35,356 nucleotides of DNA from Chitinophagaceae bacterium (GTDB lineage Bacteria; Bacteroidota; Bacteroidia; Chitinophagales; Chitinophagaceae), in NCBI GenBank assembly GCA_016787125.1, contig JAEUVM010000036.1:1-35356 (forward strand), written 5' to 3'. This document shows, piece after piece, positions 1 through 7,546 of this stretch. The notes under the pieces were generated by a model. It was not told where the DNA came from. It saw nothing but the letters and a program-made list of their open reading frames with translations, and ran no database searches. Position 1 is the first letter of the stretch, and each line of letters begins with the position of its first letter. The position numbers and the translations under genes were made by a program.

Positions 1-1575
1 GACATTGCAGAAATGGTGATACTGGTAACGCTTATCCAGGTGGGTATCATACTGGTGGAAACGGCGATGCGCTTTCTTTTTTCATTTATGACGGCCTCGC
101 TGGGTCAGTCGGTGGTGCGGGATATGCGGGTGGCCGTATATAAAAAGATACTGGGGCTCAACCTGCGGCAGTTCGATACCACCCCCATCGGTACGCTTAC
201 CACCCGTACCATCAACGACATTGAATCCATCAACGATATTTTTTCAGATGGACTGGTGCCGATCATTGCCGACCTGCTGTCTATCATCTGTGTGCTCACC
301 TATATGTTCTGGAGCGACTGGCAGCTGACCTTCATTGCCCTGATACCTTTCCCGCTGATACTGGTGGCCACGTATTATTTTAAGGAAAGTATTAATAAAT
401 CATTTTTTAAGGTACGTAATGCGGTGGCGGCTCTCAATGCTTTTGTGCAGGAACATCTCACCGGTATGGGCGTGGTGCAGGCTTTTGCAGCGGAAGAGAG
501 GGAGTTTCAGCAATTCAAAAAGATCAACAAAGAGCACCGCAATGCCAACATCAAAGCCATTTTTGCCTACTCGCTGTTTTTTCCGGCGGTGGAAATAGTG
601 CTGGCCTTATCCATCGGCCTGATAGTTTGGTATGGGGCGGGAAAGAATGTGAATGCCGGTACGATCATCTCCTTTATTCTCTGTCTGAACCTGCTGTTCA
701 GGCCGCTGCGGGTGCTGGCTGATAAATTCAATGTATTGCAGATGGGCATCATAGCCAGTGAGCGGATATTTAAGGTGCTTGACAACCCGGATGTAACGCC
801 GCCGCCTGTTGGCGAAGCCTATAGTCCCGCAAAGGTGGAAGGAAAGATAGAGTTTGATAAGGTGGTATTTGAATATACCCCGGGTGTGCCGGTATTAAAG
901 GAAGTATCATTTACCGTAAACCCCGGTGAAACGGTGGCGATAGTGGGCCATACGGGCAGCGGGAAGACCACCATTATCAGCTTGCTGAACAGGCTGTACC
1001 AAATACAGGCCGGGGCTATCCGTATAGACGGAGTGAATATAGAGCAATATGATACGGATGCGTTACGAAAGAATATCGGGGTGGTGCTGCAGGATGTGTT
1101 TCTTTTTTCAGGCACCGTAATGGACAATATCACGCTGCGCAATCCAGCTATCAGCCGGGAGAAGGTGATAGAAGCTGCAAAGCTTATTGAGATGCACGAC
1201 TTTATTGAGCGGTTGCCCGGCGGGTATGATTATAATGTAATGGAAAGGGGTGCCACGCTGTCGTTGGGTCAGCGGCAGTTGTTGTCGTTCATAAGGGCTA
1301 TGTTGTATGATCCGTCCATTCTGATACTGGATGAGGCCACATCTTCTGTTGATACGGAAAGTGAAATGCTGATACAGCATGCGATTGATACATTGATAAA
1401 AGGCCGCACTTCTATAGTAATAGCTCATCGTCTATCCACGGTGCGGAAAGCTCATAAGATCATTGTACTGGATAAAGGGGAGGTAAAGGAGGTGGGAAGC
1501 CACGAGGAGCTGTTGCAGAAAGGAGGATTTTACAGTAAATTGCATGAGATGCAGTTTGAGAAAGAAGCGATGTAA
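1..1575 (+). CDS. ABC exporter, fused membrane and ATPase domains (5' partial)
   Basis: This is the C-terminal 524 residues of an MsbA/lipid A exporter-type half transporter. The reading frame is open to the first base, so the true start lies outside the window. The N-terminal part is a six-helix-type ABC membrane domain with hydrophobic stretches at about nt 250-380 and 550-700. The ATPase domain follows: Walker A GHTGSGKTT near nt 946-972, the signature written LSLGQRQ instead of LSGGQ, Walker B ILILDEATSSVD near 1318-1350, and the H-loop IAHRLSTV. Family members work as dimers in the inner membrane and export lipids, peptides or drugs. The substrate cannot be told from the sequence. In Bacteroidota these genes are often found as adjacent pairs, so a partner may lie upstream. 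Confidence 0.93.
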   Translation, partial: DIAEMVILVTLIQVGIILVETAMRFLFSFMTASLGQSVVRDMRVAVYKKILGLNLRQFDTTPIGTLTTRTINDIESINDIFSDGLVPIIADLLSIICVLTYMFWSDWQLTFIALIPFPLILVATYYFKESINKSFFKVRNAVAALNAFVQEHLTGMGVVQAFAAEEREFQQFKKINKEHRNANIKAIFAYSLFFPAVEIVLALSIGLIVWYGAGKNVNAGTIISFILCLNLLFRPLRVLADKFNVLQMGIIASERIFKVLDNPDVTPPPVGEAYSPAKVEGKIEFDKVVFEYTPGVPVLKEVSFTVNPGETVAIVGHTGSGKTTIISLLNRLYQIQAGAIRIDGVNIEQYDTDALRKNIGVVLQDVFLFSGTVMDNITLRNPAISREKVIEAAKLIEMHDFIERLPGGYDYNVMERGATLSLGQRQLLSFIRAMLYDPSILILDEATSSVDTESEMLIQHAIDTLIKGRTSIVIAHRLSTVRKAHKIIVLDKGEVKEVGSHEELLQKGGFYSKLHEMQFEKEAM

Positions 1576-1614
1576 CACATTCTATTCCAGCCTGACTTCT
1601 GGAATTTGTAAAAA

Positions 1615-1815
1615 ATGAAAAAAGAAGAAGCAGATAAAAAAAATATAATAGCGGAGGAGCCCTCAGTGCCCTATCGAACTTTTTCTTCACAGGAAGAGGC
1701 CGAAAAATTTACAATGGTCGAAAACCTTCAAAAGACAGATATGGAAAAATTCCATCTCTTTTGCCGGATGTTACGCATAGGCAGAATGCTTTCCTCTGCC
1801 AAGGTCATTAAGTAA
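1615..1815 (+). CDS. Small hypothetical protein upstream of a nucleotidyltransferase-like gene
   Basis: A 66-residue, highly charged protein with a lysine/glutamate-rich start and a central TFSSQEEAEKF segment, ending in a basic helix. It has no signal peptide or membrane segment. It lies 39 nt after the ABC exporter and 26 nt before the nucleotidyltransferase-like gene. Small proteins of this look, with a segment like SSxEEAE, often sit directly upstream of DUF6036-type nucleotidyltransferase genes in Bacteroidota, so I infer a two-gene module. I do not recognise a named domain. A partner or antitoxin-like role is only a guess from the pairing. Confidence 0.5.
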   Translation: MKKEEADKKNIIAEEPSVPYRTFSSQEEAEKFTMVENLQKTDMEKFHLFCRMLRIGRMLSSAKVIK

Positions 1816-1841
1816 TTTTAGAATTATTCTCCATGGATTGA

Positions 1842-2321
1842 TTGGATGAAGGCCTGCTTGATTTTTGGCGAGCATTGAATAAGCATAAAGTAGCTTATAT
1901 CATGGTTGGAGGATTTGCCGCAAATATGAATGGATATATGCGGACTACAAGAGTTGCTGAAATCTGGCTCAATGACACGCTTGAGAACCGCAGGAATTTC
2001 AGAAAGGCTTATGCTGAATTGGGTTATAGCGATTTTGAGTCATTTGAAACAATGGAATTTGCCCCTGGATGGACCCAGTTTTATATTGCAGGGGGGCTGG
2101 TTTTGGGCATAATGACCTCTATGAAAGGCCTGGAAGGGAGGTCTTTTGATCAGTGTTATGAACAGTCACGGAAAGCTGACCTTGACGGGATTATTGTGCC
2201 TTTTCTTCATATTAACGACCTGTTAGCCAATAAGAAAGCTGTAGCAAGGCCAAAAGATCAGCTTGATGTTTTGGAGTTGGAAAAAATAAAGAAATACCTT
2301 GATGATAAGGAGGGCAAATAA
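1842..2321 (+). CDS. Degenerate nucleotidyltransferase-like protein (DUF6036/MNT type)
   Basis: A 159-residue protein resembling the nucleotidyltransferases found in toxin-antitoxin-like pairs. The VGGFAANMNGYMRTT segment (about residues 22-36) matches the family's GG loop. The catalytic Asp-x-Asp that should follow the RTT is replaced by V-A-E: the first Asp is Val and the second is Glu. The rest, with NDTLENRR and a C-terminal KDQLDVLELEKIKKYL, is well kept. The start is a TTG. Three codons upstream, in frame, lies ATG-GAT-TGA (nt 1833-1841), which looks like the ancestral start interrupted by a stop codon. The protein may be expressed from the TTG but is probably catalytically dead. An inactivated gene is the other reading. 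Confidence 0.6.
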   Translation: MDEGLLDFWRALNKHKVAYIMVGGFAANMNGYMRTTRVAEIWLNDTLENRRNFRKAYAELGYSDFESFETMEFAPGWTQFYIAGGLVLGIMTSMKGLEGRSFDQCYEQSRKADLDGIIVPFLHINDLLANKKAVARPKDQLDVLELEKIKKYLDDKEGK

Positions 2322-2358
2322 AACCCTTCTGTTCCCCCAAATTCCTTTTACCGTCCGC

Positions 2359-2387
2359 TTGTTTTCACCCCTGCACCCTTATCTTTG
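2359..2387 (+). promoter_or_regulatory. Bacteroidota-type promoter for the atp operon
   Basis: A TTG at 2359-2361 and TATCTTTG at 2380-2387 are separated by 18 nt. The second box matches the TAnnTTTG -7 element of the Bacteroidota housekeeping sigma factor in full. The predicted start is about 15 nt before the atpB ATG. No Shine-Dalgarno sequence follows, as usual in this phylum. Confidence 0.6.
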
Positions 2388-2407
2388 CGGCAAATTTCGG
2401 AACAGGT

Positions 2408-3565
2408 ATGATGGTTCAGCGTTTCAAATCCTTTACTGTAGCGGTTTTCAGCCTTTTTTTACTGGTTTTTGGCCTTTCGGCCCAGGCCCAGCATCATGAT
2501 GGTCACGATACCGCCAGCCACGAAGCCGGTAAAGACACCGCCCACAAAGAAGAGCTGAATATCGGTGAAGTGATCTTTGAACACGTTCTGGATGGCCATG
2601 AGTTTCATTTTTTTGGTAAATCTGTTCCCCTTCCGGTGATCCTTTACTCTCCTAAGAAAGGGTTTACTTCTTTCATGTCTTCCGAATTTCACCATGGCCA
2701 TGCCACACATGAAGGTTATATGATACTCACCAGCCACAATATCAAGGAGATGGGGCTGGATCCGCAGAAATTCAAAGCCGAGAATATTTATGCTGTAGGT
2801 GCTGATGGCAAACCAGACCCCACCATAAAAGTGTACGACTTCTCTCTTACCCGCAACGTAGTGCAAATGATCCTGGCGCTGATCGTGTTTGTATGGATCA
2901 TGCTGCGCATTGCAAAGCGGTATAAAAAGGGTACCGGCGTTACCTCTGCCCCCAAAGGTTCGCAGAGCCTGCTGGAGCCGGTGATCACTTTTGTGCGGGA
3001 TGAAGTGGCCAAGCCCAACCTGGGACATAAATACGAGAAATACCTCCCTTACTTACTTACTGTTTTCTTTTTTATCCTTATCAATAACATTTTCGGGCTG
3101 ATACCCGGTTCGGCAAACGTAACGGGTAATATTGCCTTTACGGCAGTGCTGGGTCTTATCTCTTTTGTGGTTATCATGGCCAGTTCAAACGGACATTACT
3201 GGGGCCATATCTTCAACCCGCCGGGTGTACCGCTGGGTGTGAAGTTTATCCTGGTGCCGGTGGAGTTTCTGAGTGTGTTTATCAAACCCTTTGCCCTCAT
3301 CATCCGTTTGTTTGCCAATATGGTGGCAGGCCACATCATTATTATCTGTTTGATCTCGCTGATATTTATTGCCGGTCAGCTCAATACAGGAGCAGGCTGG
3401 GGCGCCAGTCCTTTTTCAATCGGGTTTACCGTTTTCATTTATATGATTGAAGTGCTGGTGGCATTTTTACAGGCATTCATTTTTACCATGCTGACAGCAG
3501 TCTTTATCGGCCAGGCATTTGAAGGAGAACATCATGATGACGCACATGCGGCGGCCCATCATTAA
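2408..3565 (+). CDS. atpB: ATP synthase subunit a
   Basis: Subunit a of the Fo sector forms the proton half-channels against the c ring in the inner membrane. At 385 residues it is longer than the E. coli protein. The extra length is a signal-peptide-like start (residues 1-27), a histidine-rich stretch (QHHDGHD, about 28-35) and an extended periplasmic region before the first core helix, the arrangement usual in Bacteroidota. The essential arginine is visible in IIRLFANMVAGH as R300. The C-terminus is also histidine-rich (GEHHDDAHAAAHH). The first ATG was chosen because it begins the signal peptide; the second codon is also ATG. It is the first gene of the atpBEFHA run. Confidence 0.95.
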   Translation: MMVQRFKSFTVAVFSLFLLVFGLSAQAQHHDGHDTASHEAGKDTAHKEELNIGEVIFEHVLDGHEFHFFGKSVPLPVILYSPKKGFTSFMSSEFHHGHATHEGYMILTSHNIKEMGLDPQKFKAENIYAVGADGKPDPTIKVYDFSLTRNVVQMILALIVFVWIMLRIAKRYKKGTGVTSAPKGSQSLLEPVITFVRDEVAKPNLGHKYEKYLPYLLTVFFFILINNIFGLIPGSANVTGNIAFTAVLGLISFVVIMASSNGHYWGHIFNPPGVPLGVKFILVPVEFLSVFIKPFALIIRLFANMVAGHIIIICLISLIFIAGQLNTGAGWGASPFSIGFTVFIYMIEVLVAFLQAFIFTMLTAVFIGQAFEGEHHDDAHAAAHH

Positions 3566-3581
3566 GAATTGTATTTTTTAA

Positions 3582-3851
<270 letters not shown>

Positions 3852-3867
3852 GCCATTGACAAAAAAT

Positions 3868-3902
3868 TACTGCATCCAAAGCACAGGGCGGAGGATGCAG
3901 TA
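3868..3902 (+). promoter_or_regulatory. Stem-loop in the atpE-atpF spacer
   Basis: TACTGCATCC (3868-3877) pairs perfectly with GGATGCAGTA (3893-3902) around a 15-nt loop. The sequence just after is only weakly T-rich (tatttt), so it is not a clear terminator. It may be an RNA-processing or stabilising hairpin downstream of atpE, or a partial terminator. Either could raise c-subunit mRNA over the genes after it. Confidence 0.55.
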
Positions 3903-3978
3903 TTTTGACTAAAATAACAAATACAAAATCCCAAATTCCAAGCAAAGGAGTCAGGGATATATAAACCGGAATTAAATT

Positions 3979-4473
3979 ATGGAATTGCTTCTTCCCAAAC
4001 TTGGTTTGCTGATCTGGACGCTGCTGGCGTTTTTGATCGTATTCTTTATTTTAAAGAAAATGGCATGGCCGGCAATTATCAAAGGCCTGCGTGACAGGGA
4101 GAATACTATCGCCGAATCACTCGCCACTGCCCAGAAAGTAAAAGAAGAAATGGCGCAGATGAAAAGTGAGAATGAAGCCATACTGGCTAAAGCCCGTGAA
4201 GAAAGGGCAGTGATGCTGAAGGAAGCGAGAGAAACCAAAGACCGTATCATCAACGAGGCCAAAGAGCAGGCCAAGCTGGATGCATCAAAGATCATTGCAG
4301 AGGCACAGGCCGCCATCAATGCCCAGAAAATGGCTGCCATGACCGATGTAAAGAACCAGGTAGGTAAACTGGTACTGGAAACAACCGAGAAAGTGCTCCG
4401 CCGTGAATTTGCCAATAAGCAGGTACAGGAAGAGCATATCCAGAGCCTGGTGAATGAATTAAAAATGAATTAA
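3979..4473 (+). CDS. atpF: ATP synthase subunit b
   Basis: Subunit b (164 residues) forms the peripheral stalk that links subunit a to delta/alpha. One N-terminal membrane helix (about residues 8-27) is followed by a long, charged, heptad-like helix rich in Lys, Glu and Ala through to the C-terminus, which dimerises as a right-handed coiled coil. The WPAI motif after the membrane helix and RDRENTIAESL are typical of bacterial b subunits. There is only one b-type gene, so a b2 homodimer is expected. The 127-nt spacer from atpE is the longest inside the operon and contains the stem-loop. atpH begins 9 nt after its stop. Confidence 0.95.
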   Translation: MELLLPKLGLLIWTLLAFLIVFFILKKMAWPAIIKGLRDRENTIAESLATAQKVKEEMAQMKSENEAILAKAREERAVMLKEARETKDRIINEAKEQAKLDASKIIAEAQAAINAQKMAAMTDVKNQVGKLVLETTEKVLRREFANKQVQEEHIQSLVNELKMN

Positions 4474-4482
4474 CCGAATAGC

Positions 4483-5046
4483 ATGCAGAACCCCCGTTTA
4501 GCATCCCGTTACGCCAAATCAATCATTGAACTTGCTATCGAACAAGGCAAGCTGGAGGAGGTGTATGCTGATATGCAATGGTTGCAGGCTGTATGCAAGG
4601 GCAACCGTGATTTCTTGAACCTGCTGCGCAGCCCGATCATTAAAGGTGATGCCAAGAAAAGGATCATAGATGCAGTGACCACCGGAAAGATCGGCGAGCT
4701 TACTGCTGCTTTCAACCGGCTCCTGGTTACCAAAGGAAGGGAAGGCAAACTGCCCGAGATCATCCAGGCCTTTATTGCAGAGTATAAGGTAAAGAAGAAT
4801 ATACAGACCATTAAGCTTACAACAGCGGCACCGGTAAGCGATGCTTTGCGTACCGCATTGATAGATCAGATCAGGAAGAGCGGTGGCTATGATAAAATAG
4901 AACTGGAAGAAAAAGTGGATGAGAACCTGATCGGCGGCTTTGTATTACAGATCGGTGATAAACTGGTGGATGCCAGTGTGGCCTACGATCTCAGGGCTAT
5001 AGCACGCCAGTTTGAGAACAACGACTTTGTGTACAAAGTAAGATAA
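4483..5046 (+). CDS. atpH: ATP synthase subunit delta
   Basis: Delta (187 residues) caps the alpha3beta3 head and binds the b dimer. The N-terminal six-helix domain starts with the conserved RLASRYAKSIIELA. The C-terminal part contains IELEEKVDENLIGGFVLQIGDKLVDASV, the conserved beta/alpha region with the Gly-Gly and the D-x-S motif. The length matches the family (about 175-190). It follows atpF closely and precedes atpA by 57 nt, in the canonical b-delta-alpha order. Confidence 0.95.
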   Translation: MQNPRLASRYAKSIIELAIEQGKLEEVYADMQWLQAVCKGNRDFLNLLRSPIIKGDAKKRIIDAVTTGKIGELTAAFNRLLVTKGREGKLPEIIQAFIAEYKVKKNIQTIKLTTAAPVSDALRTALIDQIRKSGGYDKIELEEKVDENLIGGFVLQIGDKLVDASVAYDLRAIARQFENNDFVYKVR

Positions 5047-5103
5047 ACCAACAGGTGGTATGCGACACCGCCAGGTATAAACAAACAAGATAAAAAGAAA
5101 TAT

Positions 5104-6684
5104 ATGGCAGAAATTAAACCAGATGAGATATCAGCGATACTGCGTCAGCAGTTGAGCAACTTCAATGCAAATGCAGACCTGGAAGAAGTAGGAACCGTGC
5201 TGCAGGTGGGTGATGGTATTGCCCGTGTATATGGCCTGGGCAATGTGCGCTATGGTGAACTGGTGGAGTTTGAAAACGGTGTAAGGGCCATTGCCCTGAA
5301 CCTTGAAGAAGATAATGTGGGTGTGGTATTGATGGGAGAAAGCGGCGATATCAAGGAAGGTGCAAAAGTGCGCCGTACCGGCCAGATCGCTTCTATCAAA
5401 GTAGGTGAAGGCATGGTGGGCCGTGTGGTAAACACCCTCGGTCAGCCTATTGATGGTAAAGGACCCATTACCGGCGAACTGTATGAAATGCCGCTGGAAA
5501 GAAAAGCACCTGGTGTGATCTTCCGCGAACCGGTAAAGGAACCCCTCCAAACCGGTATCAAAGCGATCGATGCGATGATTCCTATCGGCCGTGGCCAGCG
5601 TGAATTGGTGATCGGTGACCGCCAGACCGGTAAGACTGCCATTTGTATTGACACCATCATCAACCAGAAAGAATTCTTTGATGCCGGCAAACCGGTATAT
5701 TGTATATATGTGGCTATCGGCCAGAAAGCCTCCACCATTGCCGGTGTGATGCAAACCCTGACAGACGCAGGCGCCATGAAGTACACGATCATTGTGGCCG
5801 CTTCTGCCTCTGATCCCGCCCCGCTGCAGTTCTATGCACCTTTTGCGGGAGCAGCAATCGGGGAGTTTTTCCGTGATACCGGCCGTCCTGCCCTGATCAT
5901 ATATGATGATCTGTCAAAGCAGGCCGTGGCCTATCGTGAGGTATCATTGCTGTTGCGCCGCCCGCCCGGACGTGAAGCTTATCCCGGTGACGTATTCTAC
6001 CTGCACAGCCGCCTCCTGGAAAGGGCTGCAAAAGTGATAGGTGATGATGCCGTGGCCAAAAACATGAACGATGTACCAGACAGCATCAGGCACCTCATCA
6101 AAGGCGGTGGTTCGCTGACGGCCCTCCCGATCATCGAAACACAGGCAGGTGACGTATCTGCCTATATCCCGACAAACGTAATCTCTATAACAGACGGGCA
6201 GATATTCCTGGAAACGAACCTGTTCCTTTCAGGTATCCGTCCTGCCATCAACGTAGGTATCTCTGTAAGCCGCGTGGGAGGTAATGCCCAGATCAAATCC
6301 ATGAAGAAAGTGGCTGGTACCCTGAAACTTGACCAGGCCCTTTACCGTGAGCTGGAAGCCTTCTCTAAATTTGGCGGCGACCTGGATGCGGCCACCAAAA
6401 ACGTAATTGATAAAGGCGCCCGTAACGTGGAGATCCTGAAGCAGCCCCAATATTCACCCTTCCCGGTGGAAAAACAGGTGGCAATCATTTACCTCGGTAC
6501 CAATGGTTTGATTAAGGATGTGCCGGTAAACAGGGTAAAAGAGTTTGAAGAACACTTCCTGATGGAAATGGAAAACAAACTGCCTGATTTGCTTGCAGAA
6601 TTTAAAAAAGGAAACCTGCCAGAAGACGGGCTGAAGAAAATGGTGGAGCTGGCACAAGGATTAATTCCCCAGTACAAAAAGTAA
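5104..6684 (+). CDS. atpA: ATP synthase subunit alpha
   Basis: The alpha subunit (526 residues) is the regulatory nucleotide-binding subunit of F1. The N-terminal beta-barrel is followed by the Walker A GDRQTGKT at residues 171-178, the alpha-type [16 protein letters not shown] segment, [25 protein letters not shown], and the arginine finger region ISVSRVGG (R390). The C-terminal helical domain is complete. The length fits Bacteroidota alpha subunits, which are slightly longer than the E. coli protein. A strong terminator follows at once, so gamma (atpG), which usually comes next, is not encoded here. Beta and epsilon (atpD, atpC) are also absent and must be elsewhere. Confidence 0.98.
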   Translation: MAEIKPDEISAILRQQLSNFNANADLEEVGTVLQVGDGIARVYGLGNVRYGELVEFENGVRAIALNLEEDNVGVVLMGESGDIKEGAKVRRTGQIASIKVGEGMVGRVVNTLGQPIDGKGPITGELYEMPLERKAPGVIFREPVKEPLQTGIKAIDAMIPIGRGQRELVIGDRQTGKTAICIDTIINQKEFFDAGKPVYCIYVAIGQKASTIAGVMQTLTDAGAMKYTIIVAASASDPAPLQFYAPFAGAAIGEFFRDTGRPALIIYDDLSKQAVAYREVSLLLRRPPGREAYPGDVFYLHSRLLERAAKVIGDDAVAKNMNDVPDSIRHLIKGGGSLTALPIIETQAGDVSAYIPTNVISITDGQIFLETNLFLSGIRPAINVGISVSRVGGNAQIKSMKKVAGTLKLDQALYRELEAFSKFGGDLDAATKNVIDKGARNVEILKQPQYSPFPVEKQVAIIYLGTNGLIKDVPVNRVKEFEEHFLMEMENKLPDLLAEFKKGNLPEDGLKKMVELAQGLIPQYKK

Positions 6685-6700
6685 ACTGCAGATAATTGTT

Positions 6701-6735
6701 AAAAGCCCCACATAGCAGCGGGGCTTTTTTTTTTT
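6701..6735 (+). terminator. Intrinsic terminator after atpA
   Basis: AAAAGCCCC (6701-6709) and GGGGCTTTT (6720-6728) form a perfect 9-bp stem with a 10-nt loop, followed by an uninterrupted T tract to 6735. It ends the atp operon 17 nt after the atpA stop. Confidence 0.9.
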
Positions 6736-6762
6736 GCCGGGACATTCTTTTTTGTATTTTTA
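6733..6762 (+). promoter_or_regulatory. Possible promoter of the signalling operon
   Basis: TTTG at 6733-6736 lies 18 nt before TATTTTTA at 6755-6762, a 7/8 match to TAnnTTTG. The upstream box lies in the tail of the atp terminator. A leader of about 55 nt to the ATG at 6824 would result. T-richness makes a chance match possible. Confidence 0.35.
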
Positions 6763-6823
6763 CAGTCCTTCCTTCCTATACATACGTCTTCCGCTGTATT
6801 GTTTCATTCAGAACACTTCAGGT

Positions 6824-7537
6824 ATGAATAATTACAGTGAGAGGCATACTGCCATTATCGTGGACGACAATCCGATGGCCCGGATACTGCTCAGGCAATT
6901 ACTGGAGCAGATACCTTTTATTACAGTGGCCGCGGAATATGACAATGCAAGAGACGCTTTAGAAGCGTTGAACAGGTCTGTGGCTGACCTTCTGTTCCTG
7001 GATGTGGAAATGCCTGGAATGAGCGGGATAGAACTGCTCAGATCGTTGCCTGTAAAACCAATTACAATCCTTACATCAGGAAGCAAGGGTTATGGCCCCG
7101 AAGCATATGAGCTGAATGTGATTGATTACCTGGTAAAGCCGCTATACCTGCCCCGGTTGCTGATGGCAATTAATAAGGCAAATGAGCTGCTGCAGCAAAA
7201 AAATGTTTACCTGAACGGGATAGCCACAGAGTATTTGTTTATCAGGGAAAACAAAATAATCCGTAAGCTTCTGCTGGACAGTATCAGCCTGTTGGAATCG
7301 ATGGGCGATTATGTAAAAATCTACACTTCCGAGAAAACCTATGTGGTACATGCTACTTTAAAGCTGCTGGAAGACAGATTGCCGGTGAAGCGGTTTATGC
7401 GGGTCCACAGGAGTTTTATTGTAGCAATGGATAAGATAGACTATATCGAGGAGAACACATTGTATTTGAAGAGCACTCCCGTTCCCCTGTCTGAATCTTA
7501 CAAAAGTGCTTTTAACAGGAAGCTGAACCTTTTATAA
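6824..7537 (+). CDS. LytTR-family response regulator
   Basis: A 237-residue transcription factor of the LytR/AlgR type. The receiver domain (about 8-125) has the acidic pair D14-D15, the phosphoacceptor D60 in LFLDVEMPG, T84 and K105 in DYLVKP. The LytTR DNA-binding domain (about 135-237) shows ESMGDYVKIYTSEKTYVV, FMRVHRSFIVAMDKI and VPLSESYK, all family hallmarks. The start at ATG 6824 was chosen because the receiver begins right after it. An in-frame extension of 30 codons to 6734 would start inside the atp terminator. It is 9 nt upstream of a hybrid kinase, its likely phosphodonor. LytTR regulators normally pair with LytS-type kinases, so a HisKA/Hpt partner is atypical. Confidence 0.92.
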   Translation: MNNYSERHTAIIVDDNPMARILLRQLLEQIPFITVAAEYDNARDALEALNRSVADLLFLDVEMPGMSGIELLRSLPVKPITILTSGSKGYGPEAYELNVIDYLVKPLYLPRLLMAINKANELLQQKNVYLNGIATEYLFIRENKIIRKLLLDSISLLESMGDYVKIYTSEKTYVVHATLKLLEDRLPVKRFMRVHRSFIVAMDKIDYIEENTLYLKSTPVPLSESYKSAFNRKLNLL

Positions 7538-7546
7538 TCAAATAAT

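Noticed and set aside
6734..6823. N-terminal extension of the LytTR regulator by 30 residues
   Set aside because: It would start inside the atp terminator T tract, is hydrophobic and unlike receiver domains, and the family start fits ATG 6824.
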